From the NCBI RefSeq assembly GCF_900582195.1, contig NZ_UTHA01000210.1:1-64000 (forward strand): a stretch of 64,000 nt of DNA, written 5' to 3'. Positions within the stretch are counted from its first letter, which is position 1. Every line of letters starts with the position of its first letter. Source of the stretch: Pseudomonas viridiflava. GTDB lineage: Bacteria > Pseudomonadota > Gammaproteobacteria > Pseudomonadales > Pseudomonadaceae. Positions 16,554-24,313 of this stretch are shown piece after piece. The notes below the pieces were generated by a model. The model was not told the DNA's origin, made no database searches, and saw nothing but the letters and a program-made list of their open reading frames with translations. The position numbers and the translations under genes are program-made.

Positions 16554-17965
16554 CGCCTGATAAAAAGGTCAAAATCCTCGCCACCCTCGGGCCTGCTGTC
16601 GATGGCATCGAAGATATCCGTGAACTGGTCGAGGCCGGGGTGAATATCTTCCGCCTGAACTTCAGCCACGGCGATCACGCCGACCACGCCAAGCGCTATC
16701 AGTGGATCCGCGAAGTCGAGCGCCAGCTCAACTATCCGCTGGGCATTCTGATGGACTTGCAGGGGCCGAAACTGCGCGTCGGCAAGTTCGCTGACGGCAA
16801 GGTGCAGTTGCATCGTGGTCAGGCGTTCCGTCTTGATCTGGACGCAACAGCGGGCGATGAGCGCCGAGTGAATCTGCCGCATCCGGAAATCATCGAAGCG
16901 CTGGAAGCGGGAATGGACCTGCTGCTCGACGACGGCAAACTGCGTCTGCGTGTGGTCACCAAATACGCCGACGCCATCGACACCACCGTGCTCAATGGCG
17001 GTGAACTGTCGGACCGCAAAGGCGTCAACGTGCCACAAGCGGTGCTCGACCTCAGTCCGCTGACCGCCAAGGATCGTCGCGATTTGAGCTTCGGTCTGGA
17101 ACTCGGCGTGGACTGGGTCGCGCTGTCGTTTGTGCAGCGCCCGCAAGACATCGTCGAAGCCCGCGCGCTGATCGGCGACAAAGCCTTTCTGATGGCAAAA
17201 ATCGAGAAGCCGTCGGCGGTTGAACAACTGCGTGAAATCGCTGAGCTGAGCGACGCGATCATGGTCGCTCGCGGTGACCTCGGCGTTGAAGTGCCGGCGG
17301 AAAGCGTGCCGCAGATTCAGAAAAACATCATCACTACCTGCCGCGAACTCGGTAAACCAGTGGTGGTGGCAACGCAGATGCTTGAGTCGATGCGCTTCTC
17401 CCCTGCCCCGACCCGCGCTGAGGTAACGGACGTTGCCAACGCCGTGGCCGAAGGCGCTGACGCGGTGATGCTGTCGGCAGAAACCGCGTCCGGTGAGTAC
17501 CCGCTGGAAGCCGTGCAGATGATGAGCAAGATCATTCGCCAGGTGGAAAACGGTCCGGACTATCAGACCCAGCTCGACGTCAGCCGGCCGAAAGCTGAAG
17601 CGACCGTTTCCGATGCGATCAGCTGCGCGATCCGGCGTATCAGCAACGTGCTGCCGGTGGCGGTGCTGGTCAACTACAGCGAGTCCGGTGCGTCGAGTTT
17701 GCGTGCAGCGCGGGAACGGCCGAAAGCGCCGATCCTCAACCTCACACCAAACCTGCAGACCGCACGGCGTTTGAGCGTGGCGTGGGGGATTCATTCGGTG
17801 GTCAACGATCGCCTGCGTCAGGTCGATGAGGTCTGCTCGACCGCGCTGGAAATCGCCCAGGCCCAAGGCATGGCCGAGCGTGGCGACACGCTGCTGATCA
17901 CTGCCGGCGTGCCGTTCGGCCAGCCTGGATCGACCAACTCGCTGCGGATCGAAACATTGATTTAA
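16550..17965 (+). CDS. pyk: Pyruvate kinase
   Basis: A 471-residue pyruvate kinase, turning phosphoenolpyruvate and ADP into pyruvate and ATP. Visible motifs: KVKILATLGPA, the substrate segment IFRLNFSHGDHADH, MDLQGPKLRVGKF, the catalytic MAKIEKPSAVEQL and metal-binding MVARGDLGVEVP. The C-terminal domain ends ITAGVPFGQPGSTNSLRIETL. It is the last gene of the operon, overlapping ttuD by 4 bp. With ttuD it completes the route from glycerate towards pyruvate; enolase is supplied elsewhere. Pseudomonads carry a second pyruvate kinase, so I avoid pykA/pykF. Confidence 0.96.
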   Translation: MTPDKKVKILATLGPAVDGIEDIRELVEAGVNIFRLNFSHGDHADHAKRYQWIREVERQLNYPLGILMDLQGPKLRVGKFADGKVQLHRGQAFRLDLDATAGDERRVNLPHPEIIEALEAGMDLLLDDGKLRLRVVTKYADAIDTTVLNGGELSDRKGVNVPQAVLDLSPLTAKDRRDLSFGLELGVDWVALSFVQRPQDIVEARALIGDKAFLMAKIEKPSAVEQLREIAELSDAIMVARGDLGVEVPAESVPQIQKNIITTCRELGKPVVVATQMLESMRFSPAPTRAEVTDVANAVAEGADAVMLSAETASGEYPLEAVQMMSKIIRQVENGPDYQTQLDVSRPKAEATVSDAISCAIRRISNVLPVAVLVNYSESGASSLRAARERPKAPILNLTPNLQTARRLSVAWGIHSVVNDRLRQVDEVCSTALEIAQAQGMAERGDTLLITAGVPFGQPGSTNSLRIETLI

Positions 17966-17976
17966 CCGCCCACCAT

Positions 17977-18083
17977 GATCGTTCCCACGCTCCGCGTGGG
18001 AATGCGGCCCGGGACGCTCTGCGTCCCAAGAGCAGACGCAGAGCGTCCTTTGAGGCATTCCCACGCAGAGCGTGGGAACGATC
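17977..18083. repeat. Long inverted repeat of the GTTCCCACGC family
   Basis: Second member of the family seen at 15131, with outer arms GATCGTTCCCACGC / GCGTGGGAACGATC and inner arms around GGGACGCTCTGCGTCCC and GACGCAGAGCGTC. It fills the pyk-urea transporter gap. Confidence 0.85.
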
Positions 18084-18104
18084 AACTGCCCAGATTTTCT
18101 CAAA

Positions 18105-19019
18105 ATGCCTGCCAATCATTTCAACACCCACTGCCCCGACTGGGCCGAGGCTTTGCTCAACGGTTTCAGTCAGATATTCCTTCAGCGCCATCCGCTGTGC
18201 GGCCTGCTGTGCCTGTTGGCGATTCTGCTGACGGCACCCGTGCTGTTCGCCGGTGCGCTGCTCGGCGCCGTCGCCGGTTTGCTCACTGCGCAGCGACGCA
18301 ACTACGCCAAGGCTGATCGCCAGGCCGGGCTGTTCAGCTACAACGGCATTTTGCTCGGCCTGCTACTGAGCCTGTATTTCCCTTGGTCGCCAATGCTGCC
18401 GCCGCTGATTCTTGCCGCTGGCGGCTTGAGTGCGATGGTCACCCAGCAATGGCTCAAACATGTCTACCGCAGTCGATCGATTCCGGCCTACACCTCGCCG
18501 TTCGTGGCGCTGAGCTGGGTTCTGCTGCTGTTCGCCGAACCGTCGGCGCAGATCGCGCACATCGAGATGAACACACTGAACCTGCTCGCCGCCGAACTGC
18601 ATGGCTTGGGCCAGGTGATGTTTCTCGGTCATCCACTGGCCGGCGCATTGATCGCCATTGGTTTGCTGATCGCTGATCGTCGGGCGTTTTGCTGGGCAAT
18701 GCTCGCCTCGGCGATCGGCCTTGGTTCCAGCCTGCTGCACCACGAAACCAGCGCTGCGCTGTCAGGCCTCGGCAGTTACAACGCCGTGCTCGCCGCCCTC
18801 GCCTTCTCCGCGCAACGCCAACAACCGTGGCTGCCGCTGCTCGGCATCGTCCTGGCGCTGCTGGTGACGCCACTGTTTGCCGCCGTCGGCCTCGCCACGC
18901 TGACCGCGCCGTTCATCCTCGCCGGCTGGCTGATCCGCGCCGGGATTCAGATGCTCGGCAAAGCCAGCGTCGAGCGTGCGCCTTGCGCTCACGGGGAGAA
19001 TCAACCTAGGCTGCGCTGA
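18105..19019 (+). CDS. Urea transporter (UT family)
   Basis: A 304-residue polytopic protein of the urea transporter/channel family, for passive urea entry. Family segments: DWAEALLNGFSQIFLQRHPLCGLL near the start, LFSYNGILLGL (the NG-type conserved turn) and its second-half equivalent LGSYNAVLAALAF, plus SIPAYTSPFVALSW, reflecting the two-fold internal repeat. Start MPANHFNTHCPDW is chosen since a GTG 33 bp upstream lies in the repeat element. No urease genes are near. Likely cotranscribed with the channel gene 21 bp downstream. Confidence 0.85.
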   Translation: MPANHFNTHCPDWAEALLNGFSQIFLQRHPLCGLLCLLAILLTAPVLFAGALLGAVAGLLTAQRRNYAKADRQAGLFSYNGILLGLLLSLYFPWSPMLPPLILAAGGLSAMVTQQWLKHVYRSRSIPAYTSPFVALSWVLLLFAEPSAQIAHIEMNTLNLLAAELHGLGQVMFLGHPLAGALIAIGLLIADRRAFCWAMLASAIGLGSSLLHHETSAALSGLGSYNAVLAALAFSAQRQQPWLPLLGIVLALLVTPLFAAVGLATLTAPFILAGWLIRAGIQMLGKASVERAPCAHGENQPRLR

Positions 19020-19040
19020 TCTTCGATTCAGGCGTTATCC

Positions 19041-19865
19041 ATGGACAGCAGCAACGATTGGCGCGAACGGCTTTACGTCATGATTTTCCAGAGCGATACC
19101 CGCGCCGGGCGTCGCTTCGACGGCATCCTGCTGTTGATCATCCTCGCCAGTCTGGTGATCGTGATGCTCGACAGCATCGACAGCATTCACCAGAACTACG
19201 CGAACGTGCTGGCCTACATCGAGTGGGGCTTCACGATCATCTTTCTCGGCGAGTACATCCTGCGCCTGTACTGTTCGCCCAAGCCGTTGCGCTACGCCTT
19301 CAGCTTTTACGGGCTGGTGGATTTGCTGGCGATCGTGCCCGGCATCCTCGCCCTGTATTACAGCGATGCGCAGTACCTGCTGATCATTCGGATCATCCGC
19401 ATGCTGCGGATCTTCCGTGTGCTCAAACTCAGCCCGTACCTCAAGCAAGCCAACTACCTGATGTCAGCGCTGCGTGGCAGCAAGCAGAAGATCGTCGTGT
19501 TCTTGGTCAGCGTCTGCACCCTGGTGACGGTGTTCGGCACCTTGATGTACGTGATCGAGGGCCCGGAGCACGGCTTCACCAGCATTCCCAAAGGCATCTA
19601 TTGGGCTATCGTCACCTTAACCACGGTGGGCTTCGGCGACATCGTGCCGAAGACCCCGCTGGGTCAGGTGATTTCGTCGCTGGTGATGATCACCGGTTAC
19701 TCGATCATCGCCGTGCCGACGGGGATTTTCACCGCTGAACTGGCCAACGCCATGCGCGGTGAACAGCTGCAACACGACTGCCCGGTCTGCAAGAAAAACA
19801 GCCATGAACATGGCGCGGCGTTTTGCTCGCGATGCGGCAATGCGCTGTTCAAGAGACTGGAATAA
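19041..19865 (+). CDS. Voltage-gated-type potassium channel with C-terminal zinc ribbon
   Basis: A 274-residue six-helix channel. S4-like Arg array at residues 117-126 (IIRIIRMLRIFRVLK), pore helix and selectivity filter TLTTVGFGD (192-200), and S6 to ~236. After the pore it ends in CPVCKKNSHEHGAAFCSRCGN, where Cys247, Cys250, Cys262 and Cys265 make a zinc-ribbon-like knuckle. This suggests metal- or redox-dependent gating or assembly. The position upstream of the sulfate-binding protein is conserved in Pseudomonas as far as I recall. Ion selectivity is inferred from the filter; no cyclic-nucleotide domain is present. Confidence 0.9.
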   Translation: MDSSNDWRERLYVMIFQSDTRAGRRFDGILLLIILASLVIVMLDSIDSIHQNYANVLAYIEWGFTIIFLGEYILRLYCSPKPLRYAFSFYGLVDLLAIVPGILALYYSDAQYLLIIRIIRMLRIFRVLKLSPYLKQANYLMSALRGSKQKIVVFLVSVCTLVTVFGTLMYVIEGPEHGFTSIPKGIYWAIVTLTTVGFGDIVPKTPLGQVISSLVMITGYSIIAVPTGIFTAELANAMRGEQLQHDCPVCKKNSHEHGAAFCSRCGNALFKRLE

Positions 19866-19890
19866 GCAAAGAGCTTTTTAATCTTTAAAC

Positions 19891-19914
19891 GACTATACGC
19901 GCCCCGTTATAGTC
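19891..19914. promoter_or_regulatory. Inverted repeat upstream of the sulfate-binding protein gene
   Basis: A perfect 7-bp inverted repeat, GACTATA and TATAGTC, with a 10-bp spacer lies 56 bp before the start codon, in an AT-rich stretch. Sulfate-uptake genes are normally under CysB, whose sites are AT-rich and degenerate; this may be part of such a region. It could also be a weak terminator of the channel gene. Confidence 0.35.
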
Positions 19915-19969
19915 AGTGGCAATTGAACATCACCCCCTGCTTCTACACCGATAAAACAAGGAATGCGCA

Positions 19970-20968
19970 GTGAAAAAACTCTTTGGCGCCTCACTTCTCG
20001 CCGCCGGCCTGGCCTTGGCCAACATCGCTCAGGCAGCCCCGACGCTGCTCAACGTTTCCTACGACGTGATGCGCGATTTCTACAAGGACTACAACACTGC
20101 GTTCCAGAAACACTGGCAAGCCGAGCACAACGAAAACATCACCGTGCAGATGTCCTTCGGCGGCTCGAGCAAGCAAGCGCGCTCGGTCATCGACGGCCTG
20201 CCGGCTGACGTCATCACCATGAACATGGCCACCGACATCAACGCCCTCGCCGACAACGGCAAACTGGTCCCGGAAAACTGGGTCACGCGTCTGCCGAACA
20301 ACAGCGCACCGTTCACCTCGGCCACGGTGTTCATCGTCCGCAAAGGCAACCCGAAAGCGCTGAAAGACTGGCCGGATCTGCTCAAGGATGGCGTGCAAGT
20401 GATCGTGCCAAACCCGAAAACCTCGGGTAACGGCCGCTACACCTACCTGTCGGCTTGGGGTTATGTGCTGAAGAACGGCGGCGACGAGAACAAGGCCAAG
20501 GACTTCGTCGGCAAACTGTTCAAGCAAGCGCCGGTGCTGGACACCGGTGGCCGCGCCGCCACTACTACGTTCATGACCAATCAGATCGGCGACGTGCTGG
20601 TGACCTTCGAAAACGAAGCGGAAATGATTGCCCGCGAGTTTGGTCGTGATCAGTTCGAAGTGGTCTACCCGAGTGTTTCGGCTGAGGCTGAGCCACCGGT
20701 GTCCGTGGTCGACAAAGTGGTCGACAAGAAAGGCTCGCGTGCGGCGGCGGATGAGTATCTGAAGTACCTGTGGTCGCCGCAAGGTCAGGAGATTGCGGCG
20801 GCAAACTACCTGCGTCCGCGTGATCCGGCGGTGCTGGCGAAGTACACCGACCGTTTCCCGAAAGTTGATTTCCTCTCGGTGGAGAAGACCTTTGGTGACT
20901 GGCGTACGGTGCAGAAGACTCACTTCAATGATGGTGGGGTTTTTGATCAGATTTACAGCGGGCAGTAA
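19970..20968 (+). CDS. sbp: Sulfate ABC transporter substrate-binding protein
   Basis: A 332-residue periplasmic binding protein for sulfate. GTG start after AAGGA; signal peptide MKKLFGASLLAAGLALANIAQA cleaved before APTLLN. Conserved elements: LLNVSYDVMRDFYKDYNTAF, VQMSFGGSSKQARSVIDGLPADVITMN, and NPKTSGNGRYTYLSAWGY, which line the sulfate pocket. Length fits Sbp/CysP. No cysT, cysW or cysA follows; a terminator comes 17 bp after the stop, so it is an orphan subunit serving a permease encoded elsewhere. Induction by sulfur limitation is expected from the family. Confidence 0.94.
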   Translation: MKKLFGASLLAAGLALANIAQAAPTLLNVSYDVMRDFYKDYNTAFQKHWQAEHNENITVQMSFGGSSKQARSVIDGLPADVITMNMATDINALADNGKLVPENWVTRLPNNSAPFTSATVFIVRKGNPKALKDWPDLLKDGVQVIVPNPKTSGNGRYTYLSAWGYVLKNGGDENKAKDFVGKLFKQAPVLDTGGRAATTTFMTNQIGDVLVTFENEAEMIAREFGRDQFEVVYPSVSAEAEPPVSVVDKVVDKKGSRAAADEYLKYLWSPQGQEIAAANYLRPRDPAVLAKYTDRFPKVDFLSVEKTFGDWRTVQKTHFNDGGVFDQIYSGQ

Positions 20969-20984
20969 GGTTTAGGCTGGCATG

Positions 20985-21015
20985 AAAAAGGCGATCCGCA
21001 GGGGTCGCCTTTTTT
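20985..21015 (+). terminator. Rho-independent terminator after sbp
   Basis: AAAAAGGCGA pairs with TCGCCTTTTTT around a short loop; the T-run follows on the plus strand, and the A-run on the other side makes it potentially bidirectional. Confidence 0.9.
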
Positions 21016-21074
21016 GTGGGCGCTTTACCCTTACCCCATCCTTACCCGCAGAAATCGATTGCGCCGTCAGCGTG

Positions 21075-21254
21075 TCATTCCTCACTCTGCGTGACGAACG
21101 CAACAATTTGCACCCCAACCTTCAGCAAACTCCAATCCCCCGGCAGCAGCTTGACGATCGGCACATCCTCCGGCACCAGAATCTTCTGCTGCCCACCCTT
21201 GTAGTTCACCGTCAGCACCCGCCCGTTGCTCACCGCCAGATCGCCGTTGCAAAC
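21075..21254 (-). pseudogene. C-terminal remnant of a DUF5666-like periplasmic protein
   Basis: A minus-strand reading frame of 59 codons without a start encodes NGRVLTVNYKGGQQKILVPED, VPIVKLLPGDWSLLKVGVQ and VAFVTQ before a TGA. This looks like the last domain of Pseudomonas periplasmic proteins with repeated oligonucleotide-binding-like folds, often misnamed metal ABC transporter permease. Upstream, the frame meets TAG four codons beyond (near 21264) and no signal peptide or first domain is present. I therefore read it as a truncated leftover at the edge of a replaced segment. The family assignment is from memory. Confidence 0.5.
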
Positions 21255-21353
21255 ATAAGCACGCTATCGAACAGGATGTAAGTGAATGTATCATCGACCC
21301 GCAACGGTCGGACGCAAGGTTCGCCGATGGCTGACGGGCGACAGCCACCGTTC

Positions 21354-21368
21354 ATTCCGCAACGGAAT
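21354..21368. promoter_or_regulatory. LysR-type operator candidate
   Basis: ATTCCGCAACGGAAT is a perfect inverted repeat (6-bp arms, 3-bp centre) with the T-N11-A form of LysR-type regulator sites, 87 bp upstream of the MFS start codon. A LysR remnant lies 2 kb away, so its own regulator may be lost. Confidence 0.4.
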
Positions 21369-21454
21369 AACTGATATCAACCGAAGGCGTCTTCTGCCCA
21401 TCCGGTTTGCCCCATAGCCTTAGCGCATCCCCTTTCGCTGGATCGAGAAACCTT

Positions 21455-22642
21455 ATGACCACCGCCACTCACGCAATGACCCGAGGCATGGTGCTGCTGT
21501 TCGCCTTCTGCTGCGGCGCCATCGTTGCCAATATTTACTACGCGCAGCCAATCATCGGCCTGATCGCGCCGGACATCGGTCTCTCCGACACCGTGGCCAG
21601 TTTCATCGTCTCGCTGACGCAGATCGGTTATGCGCTGGGCCTGTTTTTCCTCGTGCCGCTGGGTGATCTGCTGGAGAACCGCCGGTTGATGATCATCACC
21701 ACGGTGGTGGCGATTGCCAGCCTGTTGGCGGCGGCGTTTACCGATCAGCCGAATGTGTTTTTGCTGATCTCGCTGCTGGTCGGCTTCAGTTCGGTATCGG
21801 TACAAATCCTGATTCCACTGGCGGCGCATCTGGCACCGGAAGAATCCCGTGGCCGTGTGGTCGGCGGGATCATGGGCGGCTTGCTGCTGGGCATCCTGTT
21901 GGCGCGACCGGTGTCGAGCGTGGTGGCCGACCACTTGGGCTGGCGCGCGATGTTCATGATAGCTGCCGCACTGATGGCGGCGATCAGCGTTGTATTGGCG
22001 TTGACCGTGCCCAAGCGCCAACCAGATCACAGCGCCACCTACGGCCAACTGATCGGTTCGCTGTGGACGCTGTTGCGCCAGCAACCGGTACTGCGTCAAC
22101 GGGCGCTTTATCAGGGCTGCATGTTCGCCACGTTCAGCCTGTTCTGGACTGCGGTGCCGCTGGAACTGGCGCGTAACCATGGCCTGTCACAAAGCGAAAT
22201 CGCCATCTTCGCCCTGGTCGGCGCCATCGGTGCCATCGCCGCGCCGATCAGCGGACGCCTGGCCGACGCCGGCCACACCCGCATCGCTTCGCTGCTGGCC
22301 ATGCTATTCGCCAGCCTGAGTTTCCTGCCGGCGTTCATCCACCCTGCCTACAGCGTCATCGGCCTGGCCGTGACCGGCGTGGTGCTCGACTTCTGCGTGC
22401 AGATGAACATGGTCCTCGGTCAGCGCGCAGTCTACTCGCTGGACGCGAAAAGCCGTGGCCGTTTGAACGCGCTGTACATGACCAGCATCTTCATCGGCGG
22501 CGCCTTCGGCTCCTCGGTGGCGAGTGCGGTGTATGAACATGGCGGCTGGTTGTGGATCGTGATTGTGGGGAGTGTGTTTCCGTTATTGGCGTTGTTGCGG
22601 TTTTTGAGTGTTTCGCAGCGTGGTTCATTGGCGACGGCGTAA
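21455..22642 (+). CDS. MFS transporter
   Basis: A 395-residue major facilitator with twelve predicted helices, two groups of six around a cytoplasmic loop near ALTVPKRQPDHSATYG. The signature between helices 2 and 3 is GYALGLFFLVPLGDLLENRR, and helix 5 has the antiporter-like LGILLARPVSS. Such YnfM/AraJ-like exporters pump out sugars or drugs, but the substrate cannot be read from sequence. Start at MTTATHAMTRGMVLLF; the longer open frame adds a poor 16-codon extension. Confidence 0.82.
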   Translation: MTTATHAMTRGMVLLFAFCCGAIVANIYYAQPIIGLIAPDIGLSDTVASFIVSLTQIGYALGLFFLVPLGDLLENRRLMIITTVVAIASLLAAAFTDQPNVFLLISLLVGFSSVSVQILIPLAAHLAPEESRGRVVGGIMGGLLLGILLARPVSSVVADHLGWRAMFMIAAALMAAISVVLALTVPKRQPDHSATYGQLIGSLWTLLRQQPVLRQRALYQGCMFATFSLFWTAVPLELARNHGLSQSEIAIFALVGAIGAIAAPISGRLADAGHTRIASLLAMLFASLSFLPAFIHPAYSVIGLAVTGVVLDFCVQMNMVLGQRAVYSLDAKSRGRLNALYMTSIFIGGAFGSSVASAVYEHGGWLWIVIVGSVFPLLALLRFLSVSQRGSLATA

Positions 22643-22652
22643 GGCGTTAAAA

Positions 22653-22680
22653 GCTTCGCGAGCAGGCTCGCTCCCACAGG
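22653..22680. repeat. Single REP
   Basis: One REP unit (CTTCGCGAGCAGGCTCGCTC then CCACAGG) without a partner, between the converging MFS and hicB genes. Confidence 0.85.
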
Positions 22681-22711
22681 TTATTCATTGAGCCTGGGGG
22701 AGCAATGAAGC

Positions 22712-23116
22712 TTAATAACGAACCAGTTTCTCCATTGCCGCATCCGCCAGAAAGGAGGAGCGGCTTTTGACATTGTGTTCGCGCACATAACGATCGATGC
22801 GCTGGATCACGTAACCGGGCAGCGTCACGTTGACCTTCTCGGTCTTGCCGAGATACGGCGAGATATCCAGTTCCAGCATGCCCCAGCCCATATCGGCGAA
22901 TTCCGGATTACTGCTATGGGCGGATGCCGATGTCGGCATAGGAATCGACTCACCGTCCGCCGCAATCTCTTGCAGCATGATGTGGGCGATCTCAACCGCC
23001 GCATTGTAGGCATCTTCAAAGCTGTCCCCTGCCGTAACGGCGCCGGGAATATCGGGGATCTGAATACCGATGGCGGTATTTTCGTCACCCCATTCGATGC
23101 AGATTGGATATTGCAT
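22712..23116 (-). CDS. hicB: HicB-family antitoxin
   Basis: A 134-residue HicB. The N-terminal degraded-RNase-H fold (MQYPICIEWGDENTAIGIQIPDIPGAVTAGDSFEDAYNAAVEIA) is followed by a C-terminal ribbon-helix-helix DNA-binding segment (EKVNVTLPGYVIQRIDRYVREHNVKSRSSFLADAAME). HicB neutralises HicA and represses its own operon. It has its own strong start: AAGGAGATCCATA before ATG. The reading frame is also open upstream into the hicA sequence, so a HicA-HicB fusion could be made as well. See the hicA entry. Confidence 0.9.
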   Translation of the reverse strand: MQYPICIEWGDENTAIGIQIPDIPGAVTAGDSFEDAYNAAVEIAHIMLQEIAADGESIPMPTSASAHSSNPEFADMGWGMLELDISPYLGKTEKVNVTLPGYVIQRIDRYVREHNVKSRSSFLADAAMEKLVRY

Positions 23117-23317
23117 TATGGATCTCCTTGGTAACTGGCTGGCGGGTTGTACAGCCCGGCACGCCTCGACCGTCCCCAGTGGCAAATCCTTTTTCGGGTG
23201 AGGAACGGGAATCGTGTACGGGTTGTAACGGTGCCTGAAAATGTGATGACTGCCGGTGACCCGATCCAGCGTCCAGCCTGCCTCCTCCAGCTCCTTGATC
23301 AATAGCCTGCTTTGCAC
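23116..23317 (-). pseudogene. hicA: hicA toxin gene with a 3' frameshift
   Basis: GTG at 23317 (GGAGG six bases upstream) begins a HicA double-stranded-RNA-binding-fold toxin: LLIKELEEAGWTLDRVTGSHHIFRH, with the catalytic His in GSHH, then PYTIPVPHPKKDLPLGTV. After this the frame runs into a non-HicA tail and on in frame into hicB. The proper C-terminus SRRAGLYNPPASYQGDP and a stop overlapping the hicB start (TAATG) survive in another frame. Net loss equivalent to a few bases removed the last helix junction. HicA is mRNase toxin; the core is intact, so activity may be lost or altered. Confidence 0.7.
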
Positions 23318-23537
23318 CAACCGCCTCCTTGCCTTGGCCTTTTAAAAATAACCTAGAGTTATCTTTGCTCAAGCACAGAAATCCAGAGAGCGACGTCCGG
23401 TTGTTTTACAGAGTGTGATTCATTGCATCGCAATACGAGCCGATTACACTCAGCGGCTGACATCCAATACCCTGAATAATGCAGGCGAAGGCCTACAAGG
23501 TTCTCGCACAACTTCAAGATTGTGCAAGGACATGGGA

Positions 23538-23697
23538 TGGACCCAGACCCTCAGCGGGCGCCTTCGCTTCAACGCCGCTGAAGGCTCGCGTGCCGCGGTA
23601 CTTGCCGACCAAGGCCTGACCATCGCCTCGCAATGGATGTTCGCCCCGGAACTGGACAGCGGCGCGGTAGTGCCGGTGATGAAGGAGTGGACGCTAC
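23538..23697 (+). pseudogene. LysR-type regulator fragment
   Basis: The peptide GRLRFNAAEGSRAAVLADQG followed by LTIASQWMFAPELDSGAVVPV is the end of a LysR effector-binding domain. The helix-turn-helix domain and most of the effector domain are absent; the 5' part of the 107-codon open frame is unrelated. It probably belonged to the MFS gene or an earlier occupant of the site. Confidence 0.65.
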
Positions 23698-23716
23698 GAC
23701 TGAAGCGCATCAAGGC

Positions 23717-24313
23717 TCATAGAAGTCCCTGTCGGTAGGCTTCTGCCCATATAAAGGGCGACATCTTTTTTAGATAGGCCTGAGGCAAATTGTACTGAAT
23801 GTACTCTTGAAAACGCCTCGCACGCATTTCTCGACAAGTGGCGTCATCTAGTCCCAGTCTTTCAATAGTCTGTTCAATCACCCTCGTCGGAGCCGCCCCA
23901 AGCCCCGGTTTAGGGTAAATATGCCCACTCGACAATTGGAGACGAAAAAGATCGCTAGCCAGATAACAAGGATCCAGCACCGTACTGTAGTCGCGCTTTC
24001 TGCTATTGAGAGTTGAACAAGCGAGGCGATAATTATCCCACTCGTAGATACCCTGCGCATTGGTAGACTTGGCAATGTAATGATCGACACTTAATCCACT
24101 TACCCGCTCAAAGTAGATTCCCAGATAAGCGCATACGCCCTCATAGGCGACATGTAAATCATCGAGGCTTTCTCGCCAATAAGACGGTGGTTCTGTCCCA
24201 GACGGAAGCCCCAGATGCAGAGCAAAACCGTTTTTCTTGAGATATGCCAGTCCCCTGACACGGACCCTGGCATCGAAAGTCGCTGGCTCAGGTTTCAACT
24301 GTACTGGAATCAT
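23717..24313 (-). CDS. HNH endonuclease-like protein, Septu PtuB-type
   Basis: A 198-residue protein with an HNH core: SVDHYIAKS (~84-92), then YEWDNYRLACSTLNSRKRD. The DH pair and the N..L..N..K spacing fit HNH nucleases. The usual zinc Cys pairs are mostly replaced (CAYLGIYF, CSTLN), a variant I believe occurs in this family. Start MIPVQLKPEPATFDARV overlaps the ATPase stop by 4 bp (ATGA); an ATG at 24349 is also in frame. An ATPase followed by an HNH gene matches type I Septu (PtuA-PtuB) anti-phage systems. Function inferred from pairing only. Confidence 0.7.
   Translation of the reverse strand: MIPVQLKPEPATFDARVRVRGLAYLKKNGFALHLGLPSGTEPPSYWRESLDDLHVAYEGVCAYLGIYFERVSGLSVDHYIAKSTNAQGIYEWDNYRLACSTLNSRKRDYSTVLDPCYLASDLFRLQLSSGHIYPKPGLGAAPTRVIEQTIERLGLDDATCREMRARRFQEYIQYNLPQAYLKKMSPFIWAEAYRQGLL

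Noticed and set aside
16454..18115. 553-codon minus-strand open frame opposite pyk
   Set aside because: Shadow of pyruvate kinase, partly made of the inverted repeat beyond its end.
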